Assembly (NCBI RefSeq): GCF_900635455.1
Contig: NZ_LR134116.1
Location: 434,001-498,000 of the forward strand
DNA length: 64,000 nucleotides
Source of the DNA: Yersinia intermedia
GTDB lineage: Bacteria; Pseudomonadota; Gammaproteobacteria; Enterobacterales; Enterobacteriaceae
Direction of reading: 5' to 3'
The position numbers and the translations under genes are program-made. Shown piece after piece: positions 38,704 to 46,059 of this stretch (position 1 is the stretch's first letter; each line of letters starts with the position of its first letter). The notes beneath the pieces were generated by a model. That model was not told where the DNA came from. It did not search any database and saw only the letters and a list, made by a program, of their open reading frames with translations.

Positions 38704-39480
38704 ATGTTTCTAATCATTCTTTTTAAGTCGATTATTATCGGCGGACTGGTCGGTGTGGGGGTGGGTGTTGGGGCTGCCCGTATGTTTCATGCACCGACAA
38801 TACAGGGTATGGGAGCATTTCGTACCTTGGGTGAACTGAACTCATGTGAGGGAGATCCGGCATCGCACTTCTCCTTTGGATTAGGCTTCTTCTTCAACGC
38901 CTGGGCCTCTTCGGTGGCAGCCGGTGCCTTTACTCAGGACGTCGACCACCGCATCATTCCTAACTGGGGTGCTGCTGCATTGATGATTAAAAATCGTAAT
39001 GTAGCGGAAACCATGCATAACCCGAAAAAGATGGCAATTGCCTGCGGGATTATCGGGGTTATTGTTGTCAGTTTCCTAAACACCACTGCTTCTGCGGTAC
39101 CAGCAGCATTACAGGTCACTGCAATTAAAGTGTTGGTACCGGCAGCGAATATTCTGGTTAACACCGTGATGCCGGTTATTTTCTGGCTGGCGGCTATTGA
39201 TGCCGGGCGTCGCTCTGGTTTCTGGGCCACTATTTTTGGTGGGTTGGCTCAGCTAATCATGGGTAATGCCGTACCTGGTCTGGTGTTGGGTATTTTAATT
39301 GGTAAAGGTGTTGAGGAAAGCGGCTGGAATAAAGTGACTAAGATCATGATGACAGTCATTGTGCTGTTATTTGTGCTCAGTGGTTTCTTCCGCGGGTTCG
39401 ATCTGAAATTCCTGGAGTCATTTAGCCTGAGCGCGCCGGTTTGGCTCGATACCATTCATAACGCATTGAGCGGAAAATAA
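38704..39480 (+). CDS. DUF4311-type integral membrane protein (EF_0832-like)
   Basis: A 258-residue membrane protein with roughly six or seven helices. The first is glycine/valine rich (IIIGGLVGVGVGVGAARMFH), and a long loop LGELNSCEGDPASHFSFGLG contains conserved-looking charged residues. The C-terminal part (GNAVPGLVLGILIGKGVEES) ends after another helix. There is no similarity I can see to PTS EIIC proteins beyond size and glycine richness. Paired with the next gene it probably forms the transmembrane part of an uncharacterised uptake system. Confidence 0.75.
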   Translation: MFLIILFKSIIIGGLVGVGVGVGAARMFHAPTIQGMGAFRTLGELNSCEGDPASHFSFGLGFFFNAWASSVAAGAFTQDVDHRIIPNWGAAALMIKNRNVAETMHNPKKMAIACGIIGVIVVSFLNTTASAVPAALQVTAIKVLVPAANILVNTVMPVIFWLAAIDAGRRSGFWATIFGGLAQLIMGNAVPGLVLGILIGKGVEESGWNKVTKIMMTVIVLLFVLSGFFRGFDLKFLESFSLSAPVWLDTIHNALSGK

Positions 39481-39498
39481 CATAACGAGGGGAGCTTG

Positions 39499-40152
39499 AT
39501 GATGGATGAACAAACCAAGAATAATTTCTGGTATGCCGACTGGTCATTTCCGATCTTTGTAGGGTTATTATCCTCCGGCGTATTTGCGGGTACTCATATG
39601 TATTATTTATATGGTATCGGCGCATTTAACGAAGTGGCATTTGTTTCAATGCTACGTGCCGGTATGGATACCGGTGTTTATGGTGCGGTGGCGGCATTTG
39701 GTGCCAGTTTCTTATTCGCCCGTATTATTGAAGGTTCGCTTGTCGGTATTTTGGATATCGGTGGTGCGATTCAAACCGGTGTCGGTCTGGGTGTGCCAGC
39801 ATTATTACTGGGAGCCGGATTTGTCTTCCCGGTGGCTAATTTTGCAGCCTCACTGGTAACCGGCCTGATTATTGGTTTAGCTATCGGCTATCTGATTATT
39901 TTGGCGCGTAAATTCACGATTAACCAAAGTAATTCAACTTATGGTGCTGACGTTATGATGGGGGCGGGTAACTCCTCTGGTCGCTTCCTCGGGCCATTGA
40001 TTATTCTGTCAGCCATAACAGCATCAATTCCCATTGGGATCGGTTCTTTAGGCGGCGCTTTACTGTTTTATCTGTGGAATAAACCGATTACCGGTGGCGC
40101 AATTTTGGGTGCCATGATTTTAGGGTCTATTTTCCCGGTCGCTATTTCATGA
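39499..40152 (+). CDS. DUF4310-type integral membrane protein (EF_0833-like)
   Basis: A 217-residue membrane protein with about six helices. GGGGAG precedes the ATG at 39499. After a short polar N-terminus (MMDEQTKNNFWYADWSFPIF) come glycine-rich helices such as GVYGAVAAFGASFLFARIIE and GGAIQTGVGLGVPALLLGAG. The motif GADVMMGAGNSSGRFLGPLI near 160-179 is striking and could line a substrate path. It follows the DUF4311-type gene by 18 bp and precedes the catabolic genes. No function is known to me. Confidence 0.75.
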   Translation: MMDEQTKNNFWYADWSFPIFVGLLSSGVFAGTHMYYLYGIGAFNEVAFVSMLRAGMDTGVYGAVAAFGASFLFARIIEGSLVGILDIGGAIQTGVGLGVPALLLGAGFVFPVANFAASLVTGLIIGLAIGYLIILARKFTINQSNSTYGADVMMGAGNSSGRFLGPLIILSAITASIPIGIGSLGGALLFYLWNKPITGGAILGAMILGSIFPVAIS

Positions 40153-40243
40153 TGTCTGGGGTAAATATCCAGATTACTGGATATTTACCCTACTAACCCT
40201 GCTGCAACGTCAAGTAAGAAGGACATAATGGAGAATAAAGATA

Positions 40244-41413
40244 ATGTATGACTTTATTATCACACGCGCACTATTAGTTGACGGCCGTCAGGTTAATATC
40301 GTAATTAATGATGGAAAAATAGTGGCCGTTGATGCGGCTATTGCCACTGACGACAATAATCAAGCCGAGCCTTCAGTTTATTCTGCTAAACAAGTGTTGG
40401 ATTTGGCTGGGAAATATTACATCAGTGCTGGTTGGATTGATTCCCATGTGCATTGTTACCCCGCATCCCCTATTTATCATGACGAAGCCGATTTGGTCGG
40501 AGTTGCCAGTGGCGTGACGACGGTGGTGGATGCCGGCAGCACTGGTGCCAATGATGTGGATGATTTTTACCGCCTGACCCGTGCCGCCAAAACCCATGTT
40601 TATGCTTTTCTGAATATTGCGAAAACCGGCATCGTGACGCAAAACGAATTAGCGGATATGGCGCAGATTGATAAGCAAAGTGTCAGTCAGGCTATTGCCC
40701 GTAATCCTGGTTTTATTATCGGTATTAAAGCCCGCATGAGTAGCAGCGTGGTCGGTAAAAACGGCATTAAACCGTTGGTGCGAGCCAAAGAGATTCAACA
40801 AGAAAACAATCAGCTACCCTTGATGGTACATATTGGCAATAACCCGCCTGATTTGGATGAGATCGCCGACTTGTTAACGCAAGGCGACATTATTACTCAC
40901 TGCTATAACGGCAAACCTAATCGTATTCTGACACCTGCCGGGACCTTGCGTGAGTCTATTCAACGCGCATTGAAACGCGGTGTGCTACTGGATGTTGGGC
41001 ATGGCAGTGCCAGTTTCAGCTTTGATGTCGCCGAACTGGCCATCAAGCAAGGTATTTATCCGCACACCATCAGCTCCGATATTTATTGTCGCAACCGTAT
41101 TAACGGGCCAGTGCACAGTCTGGCGACGGTGATGTCCAAATTTTTCACCCTCGGTTTGAGCCTTAAACAGGTCATTGCTTGTGTGACAGAAAATGCCGCG
41201 CAAGCCCTGCATTTGACTCATAAAGGGATACTGGCAACGGGCTATGACGCTGACCTGACGATTTTTGAGCTGAAACAGCAACCTCAGCTATTTAGCGATT
41301 CAGAAGGTAAATCGGTTACCGGTGAGACGTATCTGGTGCCACTAGCGGCGGTCGTTGCTGGTGACATAGTATTAACTGACGAAGGGAAGTCAAAAGATGT
41401 CTTCAGTCTATGA
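40244..41413 (+). CDS. amidohydrolase/deacetylase-family metallohydrolase (EF_0837-like)
   Basis: A 389-residue TIM-barrel amidohydrolase. Metal ligands visible in order are H68 and H70 in DSHVHCYP, K162 in IGIKARMSSS (the carboxylated lysine), H196 in MVHIGNNPP, H219 in ITHCYNGK and D279 in SSDIYCRN, a full binuclear site. Enzymes of this subgroup remove acyl groups or open cyclic amides and esters; the exact substrate of this branch is unknown to me. It overlaps the next gene by 17 bp. In context it likely deacylates the imported compound before the lyase. Confidence 0.83.
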   Translation: MYDFIITRALLVDGRQVNIVINDGKIVAVDAAIATDDNNQAEPSVYSAKQVLDLAGKYYISAGWIDSHVHCYPASPIYHDEADLVGVASGVTTVVDAGSTGANDVDDFYRLTRAAKTHVYAFLNIAKTGIVTQNELADMAQIDKQSVSQAIARNPGFIIGIKARMSSSVVGKNGIKPLVRAKEIQQENNQLPLMVHIGNNPPDLDEIADLLTQGDIITHCYNGKPNRILTPAGTLRESIQRALKRGVLLDVGHGSASFSFDVAELAIKQGIYPHTISSDIYCRNRINGPVHSLATVMSKFFTLGLSLKQVIACVTENAAQALHLTHKGILATGYDADLTIFELKQQPQLFSDSEGKSVTGETYLVPLAAVVAGDIVLTDEGKSKDVFSL

Positions 41414-42509
41414 AAAATACCAGTTAAAACATGTGATTAATGCTTCTGGTCGCATGACGATGTTGGGCGTTTCAACGCCACGACAGGATGTGGTTGAGGC
41501 GGTAGAGCTGGGCCTAAACCATTACTTCGAAATGAAAGATTTGGTCAATAAGACCGGTGCTTACATTGCTGACTTGCTGAATGTTGAGAGCGCGGTGGTT
41601 GTCTCCTGCGCTTCTGCCGGCATTGCTCAGTCGGTCGCTGCGGTGATCGTGAAAGATGATGCCAATTTACTGGTTAATCTACATGCTGCCCCGCGCGCAG
41701 TGCCACATGAAATTGTTCTGCCGAAGGGCCATAACGTTAACTTCGGTGCGCCGGTCGATACCATGGTGACGCTGGGAGGGGGCAAAGTGGTGGAAGCCGG
41801 TTATGCCAACGAATGTTTACCGGAGCAATTGGAAGCGGCGATCACGCCAAATACTGCGGCGATCTTGTATATAAAATCCCACCATTGTGTACAAAAAAGC
41901 ATTTTATCTGTTGAGCAAGCGGTTGTGATTGCCCGTAAACATCAATTGCCATTAATCGTTGATGCGGCAGCGGAAGAAGACTTGCAGTGTTATTACCAGA
42001 TGGGGGCAGATTTGGTGATTTACAGTGGTGCCAAAGCCATTGAAGGGCCAACCAGCGGGCTGGTCTTAGGCAAAAAAACCTATGTTGATTGGGTGAAGTT
42101 GCAGTCAAGCGGTATTGGCCGGGCGATGAAAGTGGGTAAAGAGGGCATTCTCGGCCTGACCCGTGCCATTGAAAGCTATATGACGCTGGAAAAAGAGACT
42201 GGTCAGCAAATGGTAGAAAAAATGACACCATTTATCAGTCAGCTAAATACCATTGACGGTGTGTCGGCGAAAGTGGTTTGGGATGCTGCCGGGCGTGATA
42301 TTGCCCGTACTGAAATCAGTTTTGATGAAGCCAAAATAGGGCACTCGACACCGGATTTGGTGGATGCGCTGAAACATGGTGATATCGCCATTTACTTCCG
42401 TGCCTATAAAGCCAATGAAGGCAAAATTGAAGTGGATGTGCGCAGTGTCACGCCATCACAACTTGAGATAATTTATACCTGCATTAACCGCCTGGCTAAG
42501 GGAGCCTGA
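41397..42509 (+). CDS. DgaE-family PLP-dependent ammonia-lyase (SelA-like)
   Basis: A 370-residue fold type I PLP enzyme related to selenocysteine synthase. The PLP lysine is K213 in VIYSGAKAIEGPTSG, the ring-nitrogen aspartate is D189 in PLIVDAAAEED, and the N-terminal KHVINASGRMTMLGVSTPRQ matches the DgaE/EF_0838 family. In Salmonella DgaE converts D-glucosaminate-6-phosphate to 2-keto-3-deoxygluconate-6-phosphate and ammonia. Here a DgaF-like aldolase follows three bases after its stop, so the same chemistry is likely, although no DgaABCD PTS is present. Confidence 0.85.
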   Translation: MSSVYEKYQLKHVINASGRMTMLGVSTPRQDVVEAVELGLNHYFEMKDLVNKTGAYIADLLNVESAVVVSCASAGIAQSVAAVIVKDDANLLVNLHAAPRAVPHEIVLPKGHNVNFGAPVDTMVTLGGGKVVEAGYANECLPEQLEAAITPNTAAILYIKSHHCVQKSILSVEQAVVIARKHQLPLIVDAAAEEDLQCYYQMGADLVIYSGAKAIEGPTSGLVLGKKTYVDWVKLQSSGIGRAMKVGKEGILGLTRAIESYMTLEKETGQQMVEKMTPFISQLNTIDGVSAKVVWDAAGRDIARTEISFDEAKIGHSTPDLVDALKHGDIAIYFRAYKANEGKIEVDVRSVTPSQLEIIYTCINRLAKGA

Positions 42510-42512
42510 CTA

Positions 42513-43253
42513 ATGAAACTGACCCCGAATTATTACCGTGACCGGGTGTGCCTGAATGTGTTGGCCGGTTCAAAAGAGAATGCACGCGAGATTTATCAAG
42601 CCGCTGAAGGCCATGTCCTGGTGGGGGTGTTATCGAAGAACTATTCTGATGTCGATAGCGCAGTCAAAGATATGCGCGAATACGCAGCTCTTATCGATAA
42701 TGCCCTGTCGGTAGGGTTGGGCGCGGGGGATCCGAAGCAATCAACAATGGTCAGCCAGATTTCACAGCAGGTGCAACCGCAACATGTAAATCAGGTATTT
42801 ACAGGTGTTGGCCCAAGTCGTGCTTTATTGGGGCAGCATGATACTGTGGTGAATGGCTTGATTTCACCGACTGGCAAAGTGGGTTACGTAAATATCTCCA
42901 CCGGCCCGCTCAGTTCACAGCAAAAGGAAGCGATTGTTCCAGTGACCACCGCCATTGCTATGTTAAAAGATATGGGGGGCAGTTCGCTAAAGTTTTTCCC
43001 AATGAACGGGTTGGATTCTATCGATGAGTACCGTTTTGTGGCTGAGGCTTGTGCTGCTACTGGCTTCTGGTTGGAACCTACCGGCGGCATCAGTCTGGAT
43101 AATTTTGAACAAATCGTACAAATCGCATTAGATGCCGGGGTAACGAAAATTATCCCGCATATCTACAGTTCGATAATTGACAGTAAAACAGGCAATACCC
43201 GCCCAGAAGATGTGCAAACATTATTGGCTATCGTGAAAAAAATAGTGCCGTAA
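42513..43253 (+). CDS. DgaF-family 2-keto-3-deoxy-6-phosphogluconate aldolase
   Basis: A 246-residue class I aldolase of the DgaF/EF_0839 family, starting MKLTPNYYRDRVCLNVLAGS. The Schiff-base lysine is probably in GGSSLKFFPMNGLDS, and the barrel continues with ATGFWLEPTGGISLDNFEQI. It would cleave 2-keto-3-deoxygluconate-6-phosphate to pyruvate and glyceraldehyde-3-phosphate, completing the pathway begun by the upstream lyase. It is the last gene of the operon; the regulator follows 124 bp later. Confidence 0.85.
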   Translation: MKLTPNYYRDRVCLNVLAGSKENAREIYQAAEGHVLVGVLSKNYSDVDSAVKDMREYAALIDNALSVGLGAGDPKQSTMVSQISQQVQPQHVNQVFTGVGPSRALLGQHDTVVNGLISPTGKVGYVNISTGPLSSQQKEAIVPVTTAIAMLKDMGGSSLKFFPMNGLDSIDEYRFVAEACAATGFWLEPTGGISLDNFEQIVQIALDAGVTKIIPHIYSSIIDSKTGNTRPEDVQTLLAIVKKIVP

Positions 43254-43316
43254 TTCTTTGATTTACCTGATGTAAACTCACTAGCGGTGAAGGCCGATGT
43301 TGCCGTGTGAGATAAC

Positions 43317-43350
43317 GCACCCCCTGCGGCCATGGTGGCGGGGGGTGCCC
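43317..43350 (+). other. GC-rich hairpin between the aldolase and the regulator
   Basis: GCACCCCC and GGGGGGTGC flank a purine/pyrimidine loop of about 15 nt. No T run follows, so it may slow rather than end transcription. It lies about 30 nt upstream of the regulator start. Confidence 0.45.
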
Positions 43351-43377
43351 ATACACCCTAAATAACGGAGTGGAGCA

Positions 43378-45306
43378 GTGAGATTTCCCTATCAACGTCT
43401 GGCCTACATGTTCGATGCATTGCAATCGGAAACGCTGCCTCAGGATGAGCTGGCGAAACGTTTTGCGGTTTCGACACGTACAGTGCGGGCAGATATTACG
43501 GCGTTGAATGAGATCCTTGAACATTATGGCGCGCACTTTATCCATAACCGTGGCTTTGGCTACCGATTGATGATCGATGATGCTGAGCGCTTTCGCGCTC
43601 TACAGCAGCAAAACCGTAAAACGCACCTAACCCCGCGAACCGCCAATGAGCGAGTGCATTACCTGTTAATCCGTTTTCTGACCTCTGCCTTTTCATTGAA
43701 GCTGGAAGATTTAGCCGATGAATGGTTTGTTAGCCGTGGCACATTGCAAAATGATATGGCTGAGGTGAGAGAAAGGCTGAACCGATACCATCTGACAATT
43801 GAAACCAAGCCACGCTACGGCATGAAATTGTTTGGTACTGAGTTGGCAATTCGTACGTGTTTGACCGACCTTTTGTTTCAGCTACACCTGCAAGATGCTG
43901 ATAATCCACTATTAAAAAATGAGTTTCTTAACATTCAGACTATCCCCGAATTAACGGGATTGCTGCATGAACTATTGGCGCAATATGCGGTACGGTTAAC
44001 TGATGAGGGCGAGCACTACCTGATTTTCTACTGCGCGGTGGCAATCAAACGTATCACCGATGGTTATCCGTTATCAGATTTTGATGCTGAAGATGTGGAT
44101 GAGGCGGTCAAACTCGCCTCCGGCCGTTTGGCAAATGAGTTGAAACTACTATCGGGTAAAGATATTTCCGCAGCAGAAGAAGCGTATTTGCGGGTCAATA
44201 TTGCCGCCCGCCGGGTGCAAGCCAGCCCGCCTGGTGCCAGTCGCCCCAGTGAAATCAATGCCGATGATGAAGAGACATTGGTGGATTACATCCTCTCTTA
44301 TATCAACGCACACTATAACTACAATTTGCAGGGTGATAAGCAGCTACGAATTGATTTACTCACCCATATCAAGACCATGATTACACGGGTGAAGTATCAG
44401 ATAACTATCCCTAACCCATTGTTATCCAATATTAAACAGCACTATCCGATGGCTTATGACGTAACACTGGCGGCGGTATCCAGTTGGGGTAAATATACGC
44501 CTTATAGCTTGAGTGAAAATGAGATAGGTTATCTGGTACTGCACATCGGTGTGGGGTTGGAACGCCATTACAATATTGGTTATCAACGTCACCCACAGGT
44601 GATGTTGGTGTGTGATACCGGTAACTCTACTACCCGAATGATTCAGGCACAGATTGCTCGTAAGTATCCGCAGATCGTGATGACACAGACCATTTCCCTG
44701 CGAGATTACGAAAATCTCGACCATATCGACGAAGATTTTATTATTTCTAACTCACGCCTGGCGGAAAAGAATAAGCCGGTGGTGGTAATGTCACCGTTTC
44801 CGACAGAATATCAGTTAGAACAACTGGGTAAGTTGGTGCTGGTGGATCGCACTCGCCCTTATATGTTGGAAAAGTTTTTCGACAGTAATCATTTTATGAT
44901 TATCGACCAGCCGATGACACAAGAACAATTATTTAAAAAAGTGTGCAGTCAGTTAGAAGAGGAAGGGTTCGTTGATGCAGACTTTTACCCGTCAGTGGTG
45001 GAGCGTGAGGCGATTGTCTCCACCATGCTGGGGGAGGGGATTGCACTGCCACACTCACTCGGTCTGTTAGCCAAAAAGACTGTGGTGGTTACCCTGCTAG
45101 CGCCCAATGGCATTGCCTGGGGGGATGGTGAGGTAGCCCATGTCATTTTCCTGTTAGCGATCAGTAAAACTGACTATGAAGAAGCGATGGCGATTTATGA
45201 CTTGTTCGTTACTTTTGTGCGAGAGCGTTCAATGAGCCGTTTATTGAGCAGTCAGCATTTTGATAGCTTCAAGGCGATAGCGATTGATTGTTTGAGTCGA
45301 ATTTGA
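43378..45306 (+). CDS. PTS-domain transcription activator (HTH-PRD-PRD-EIIB-EIIA, MtlR/LicR type)
   Basis: A 642-residue regulator. An N-terminal winged helix (1-65, FAVSTRTVRADITALNEIL), a second HTH (about 105-150), PRD1 (about 190-285) and PRD2 (about 295-400) are followed by an EIIB-Gat-like domain with C412 in VCDTGNSTTR and an EIIA-Mtl/Fru domain with H559 in GIALPHSL. PRD2 keeps H330 and H389. In PRD1 the equivalent positions appear to be Y/C and N274, so only PRD2 can be phosphorylated in the usual way. The start is GTG after GGAG. It is adjacent to and codirectional with the cluster, so probably its activator. Confidence 0.85.
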   Translation: MRFPYQRLAYMFDALQSETLPQDELAKRFAVSTRTVRADITALNEILEHYGAHFIHNRGFGYRLMIDDAERFRALQQQNRKTHLTPRTANERVHYLLIRFLTSAFSLKLEDLADEWFVSRGTLQNDMAEVRERLNRYHLTIETKPRYGMKLFGTELAIRTCLTDLLFQLHLQDADNPLLKNEFLNIQTIPELTGLLHELLAQYAVRLTDEGEHYLIFYCAVAIKRITDGYPLSDFDAEDVDEAVKLASGRLANELKLLSGKDISAAEEAYLRVNIAARRVQASPPGASRPSEINADDEETLVDYILSYINAHYNYNLQGDKQLRIDLLTHIKTMITRVKYQITIPNPLLSNIKQHYPMAYDVTLAAVSSWGKYTPYSLSENEIGYLVLHIGVGLERHYNIGYQRHPQVMLVCDTGNSTTRMIQAQIARKYPQIVMTQTISLRDYENLDHIDEDFIISNSRLAEKNKPVVVMSPFPTEYQLEQLGKLVLVDRTRPYMLEKFFDSNHFMIIDQPMTQEQLFKKVCSQLEEEGFVDADFYPSVVEREAIVSTMLGEGIALPHSLGLLAKKTVVVTLLAPNGIAWGDGEVAHVIFLLAISKTDYEEAMAIYDLFVTFVRERSMSRLLSSQHFDSFKAIAIDCLSRI

Positions 45307-45395
45307 GTTATGCCAAAGCACATTTCTAGCGATGGATCAGAAAAGGCCATCCATGAGTGGGCAGCCTTTAGAAAAATAGGGGGTATTTGAGCGTA

Positions 45396-45701
45396 TCAGT
45401 TATGCAATGATACGGGGTCCGGCTTGTACAATTTAGTTAGATTTGAAATATCGATATTCTCTTCTGCTTTCCCCAGATCGTAAGCCGCCTGGAGGCGGAG
45501 CCACATTGCCGGAGTGCTTCCCAGAACCGCCGCCAGTTTCACCGCCATTTCCGGTGACACCGCAGAGTGACAAGAGACAAGCCGCTGCACCGTGGATGGC
45601 GCAACGTTTAACGCTCTTGCTAACTCCCTAATCCCAAGATCCAAATCTTCGAGGATGCCTTCAATCATTTCTCCCGGATGCGGGGGATTATGCATTTTCA
45701 T
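45396..45701 (-). CDS. higA: HigA-family antitoxin
   Basis: A 101-residue XRE-type helix-turn-helix protein. NPPHPGEMIEGILEDLDLGI is the HigA signature, followed by the HTH LARALNVAPSTVQRLVSCHS and AVSPEMAVKLAAVLGSTPAMWLRLQ. It neutralises HigB and represses the operon. Its ATG overlaps the higB stop by one base (TAATG), with toxin first, the usual HigBA order. Confidence 0.92.
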   Translation of the reverse strand: MKMHNPPHPGEMIEGILEDLDLGIRELARALNVAPSTVQRLVSCHSAVSPEMAVKLAAVLGSTPAMWLRLQAAYDLGKAEENIDISNLTKLYKPDPVSLHN

Positions 45702-45979
45702 TAGTGATAGTCCTCGTAGTTAAGAATAAACGCATCTCCGTCTTTAAACTCGAAGGTGATGCGCCAGTTTCCGCTTACCGTGACTGACCAGAGCCCTTCT
45801 CTGTCACCCTGTAACGAGTGGAGTTTGCACCCAGCAACATTGACATCTTCAATCGTTTCCGCCAAGTCGATAAATCGCAAACGGCCACGGAGTCGCTTAA
45901 CATGCTGGGGGTTAATACCTGCGGCAGAACCCGTTTCAAAGAAGCGTTGCAGTCCCTTGTGTTTCCAACTTTTTATCAT
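45701..45979 (-). CDS. higB: HigB-family ribosome-dependent mRNA interferase toxin
   Basis: A 92-residue RelE-superfamily toxin, MIKSWKHKGLQRFFETGSAA, with the core IEDVNVAGCKLHSLQGDREG and GNWRITFEFKDGDAFILNYEDYH characteristic of HigB. It cleaves translated mRNA in the ribosomal A site. The gene is intact. The pair sits between the accessory cluster and mgtA, a place where cargo is common. Confidence 0.92.
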   Translation of the reverse strand: MIKSWKHKGLQRFFETGSAAGINPQHVKRLRGRLRFIDLAETIEDVNVAGCKLHSLQGDREGLWSVTVSGNWRITFEFKDGDAFILNYEDYH

Positions 45980-45990
45980 TTATCGTTCCC

Positions 45991-46038
45991 TGTTGCGCCA
46001 CAAGAAACATTATAACGAGTGTTTCGCGTGGCGCAACA
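45991..46038 (-). promoter_or_regulatory. higBA promoter with inverted-repeat operator
   Basis: On the minus strand TTGCGC (RC of 46031-46036) and TATAAT (RC of 46009-46014) are spaced by 16 bp. Two perfect 11-bp inverted half-sites, GTGGCGCAACA (46028-46038) and TGTTGCGCCAC (45991-46001), flank the -10 box; one overlaps the -35 and the other the start region. This is the expected arrangement for HigA autorepression. Confidence 0.7.
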
Positions 46039-46059
46039 CTCACGCCGTTAATAATCAAA

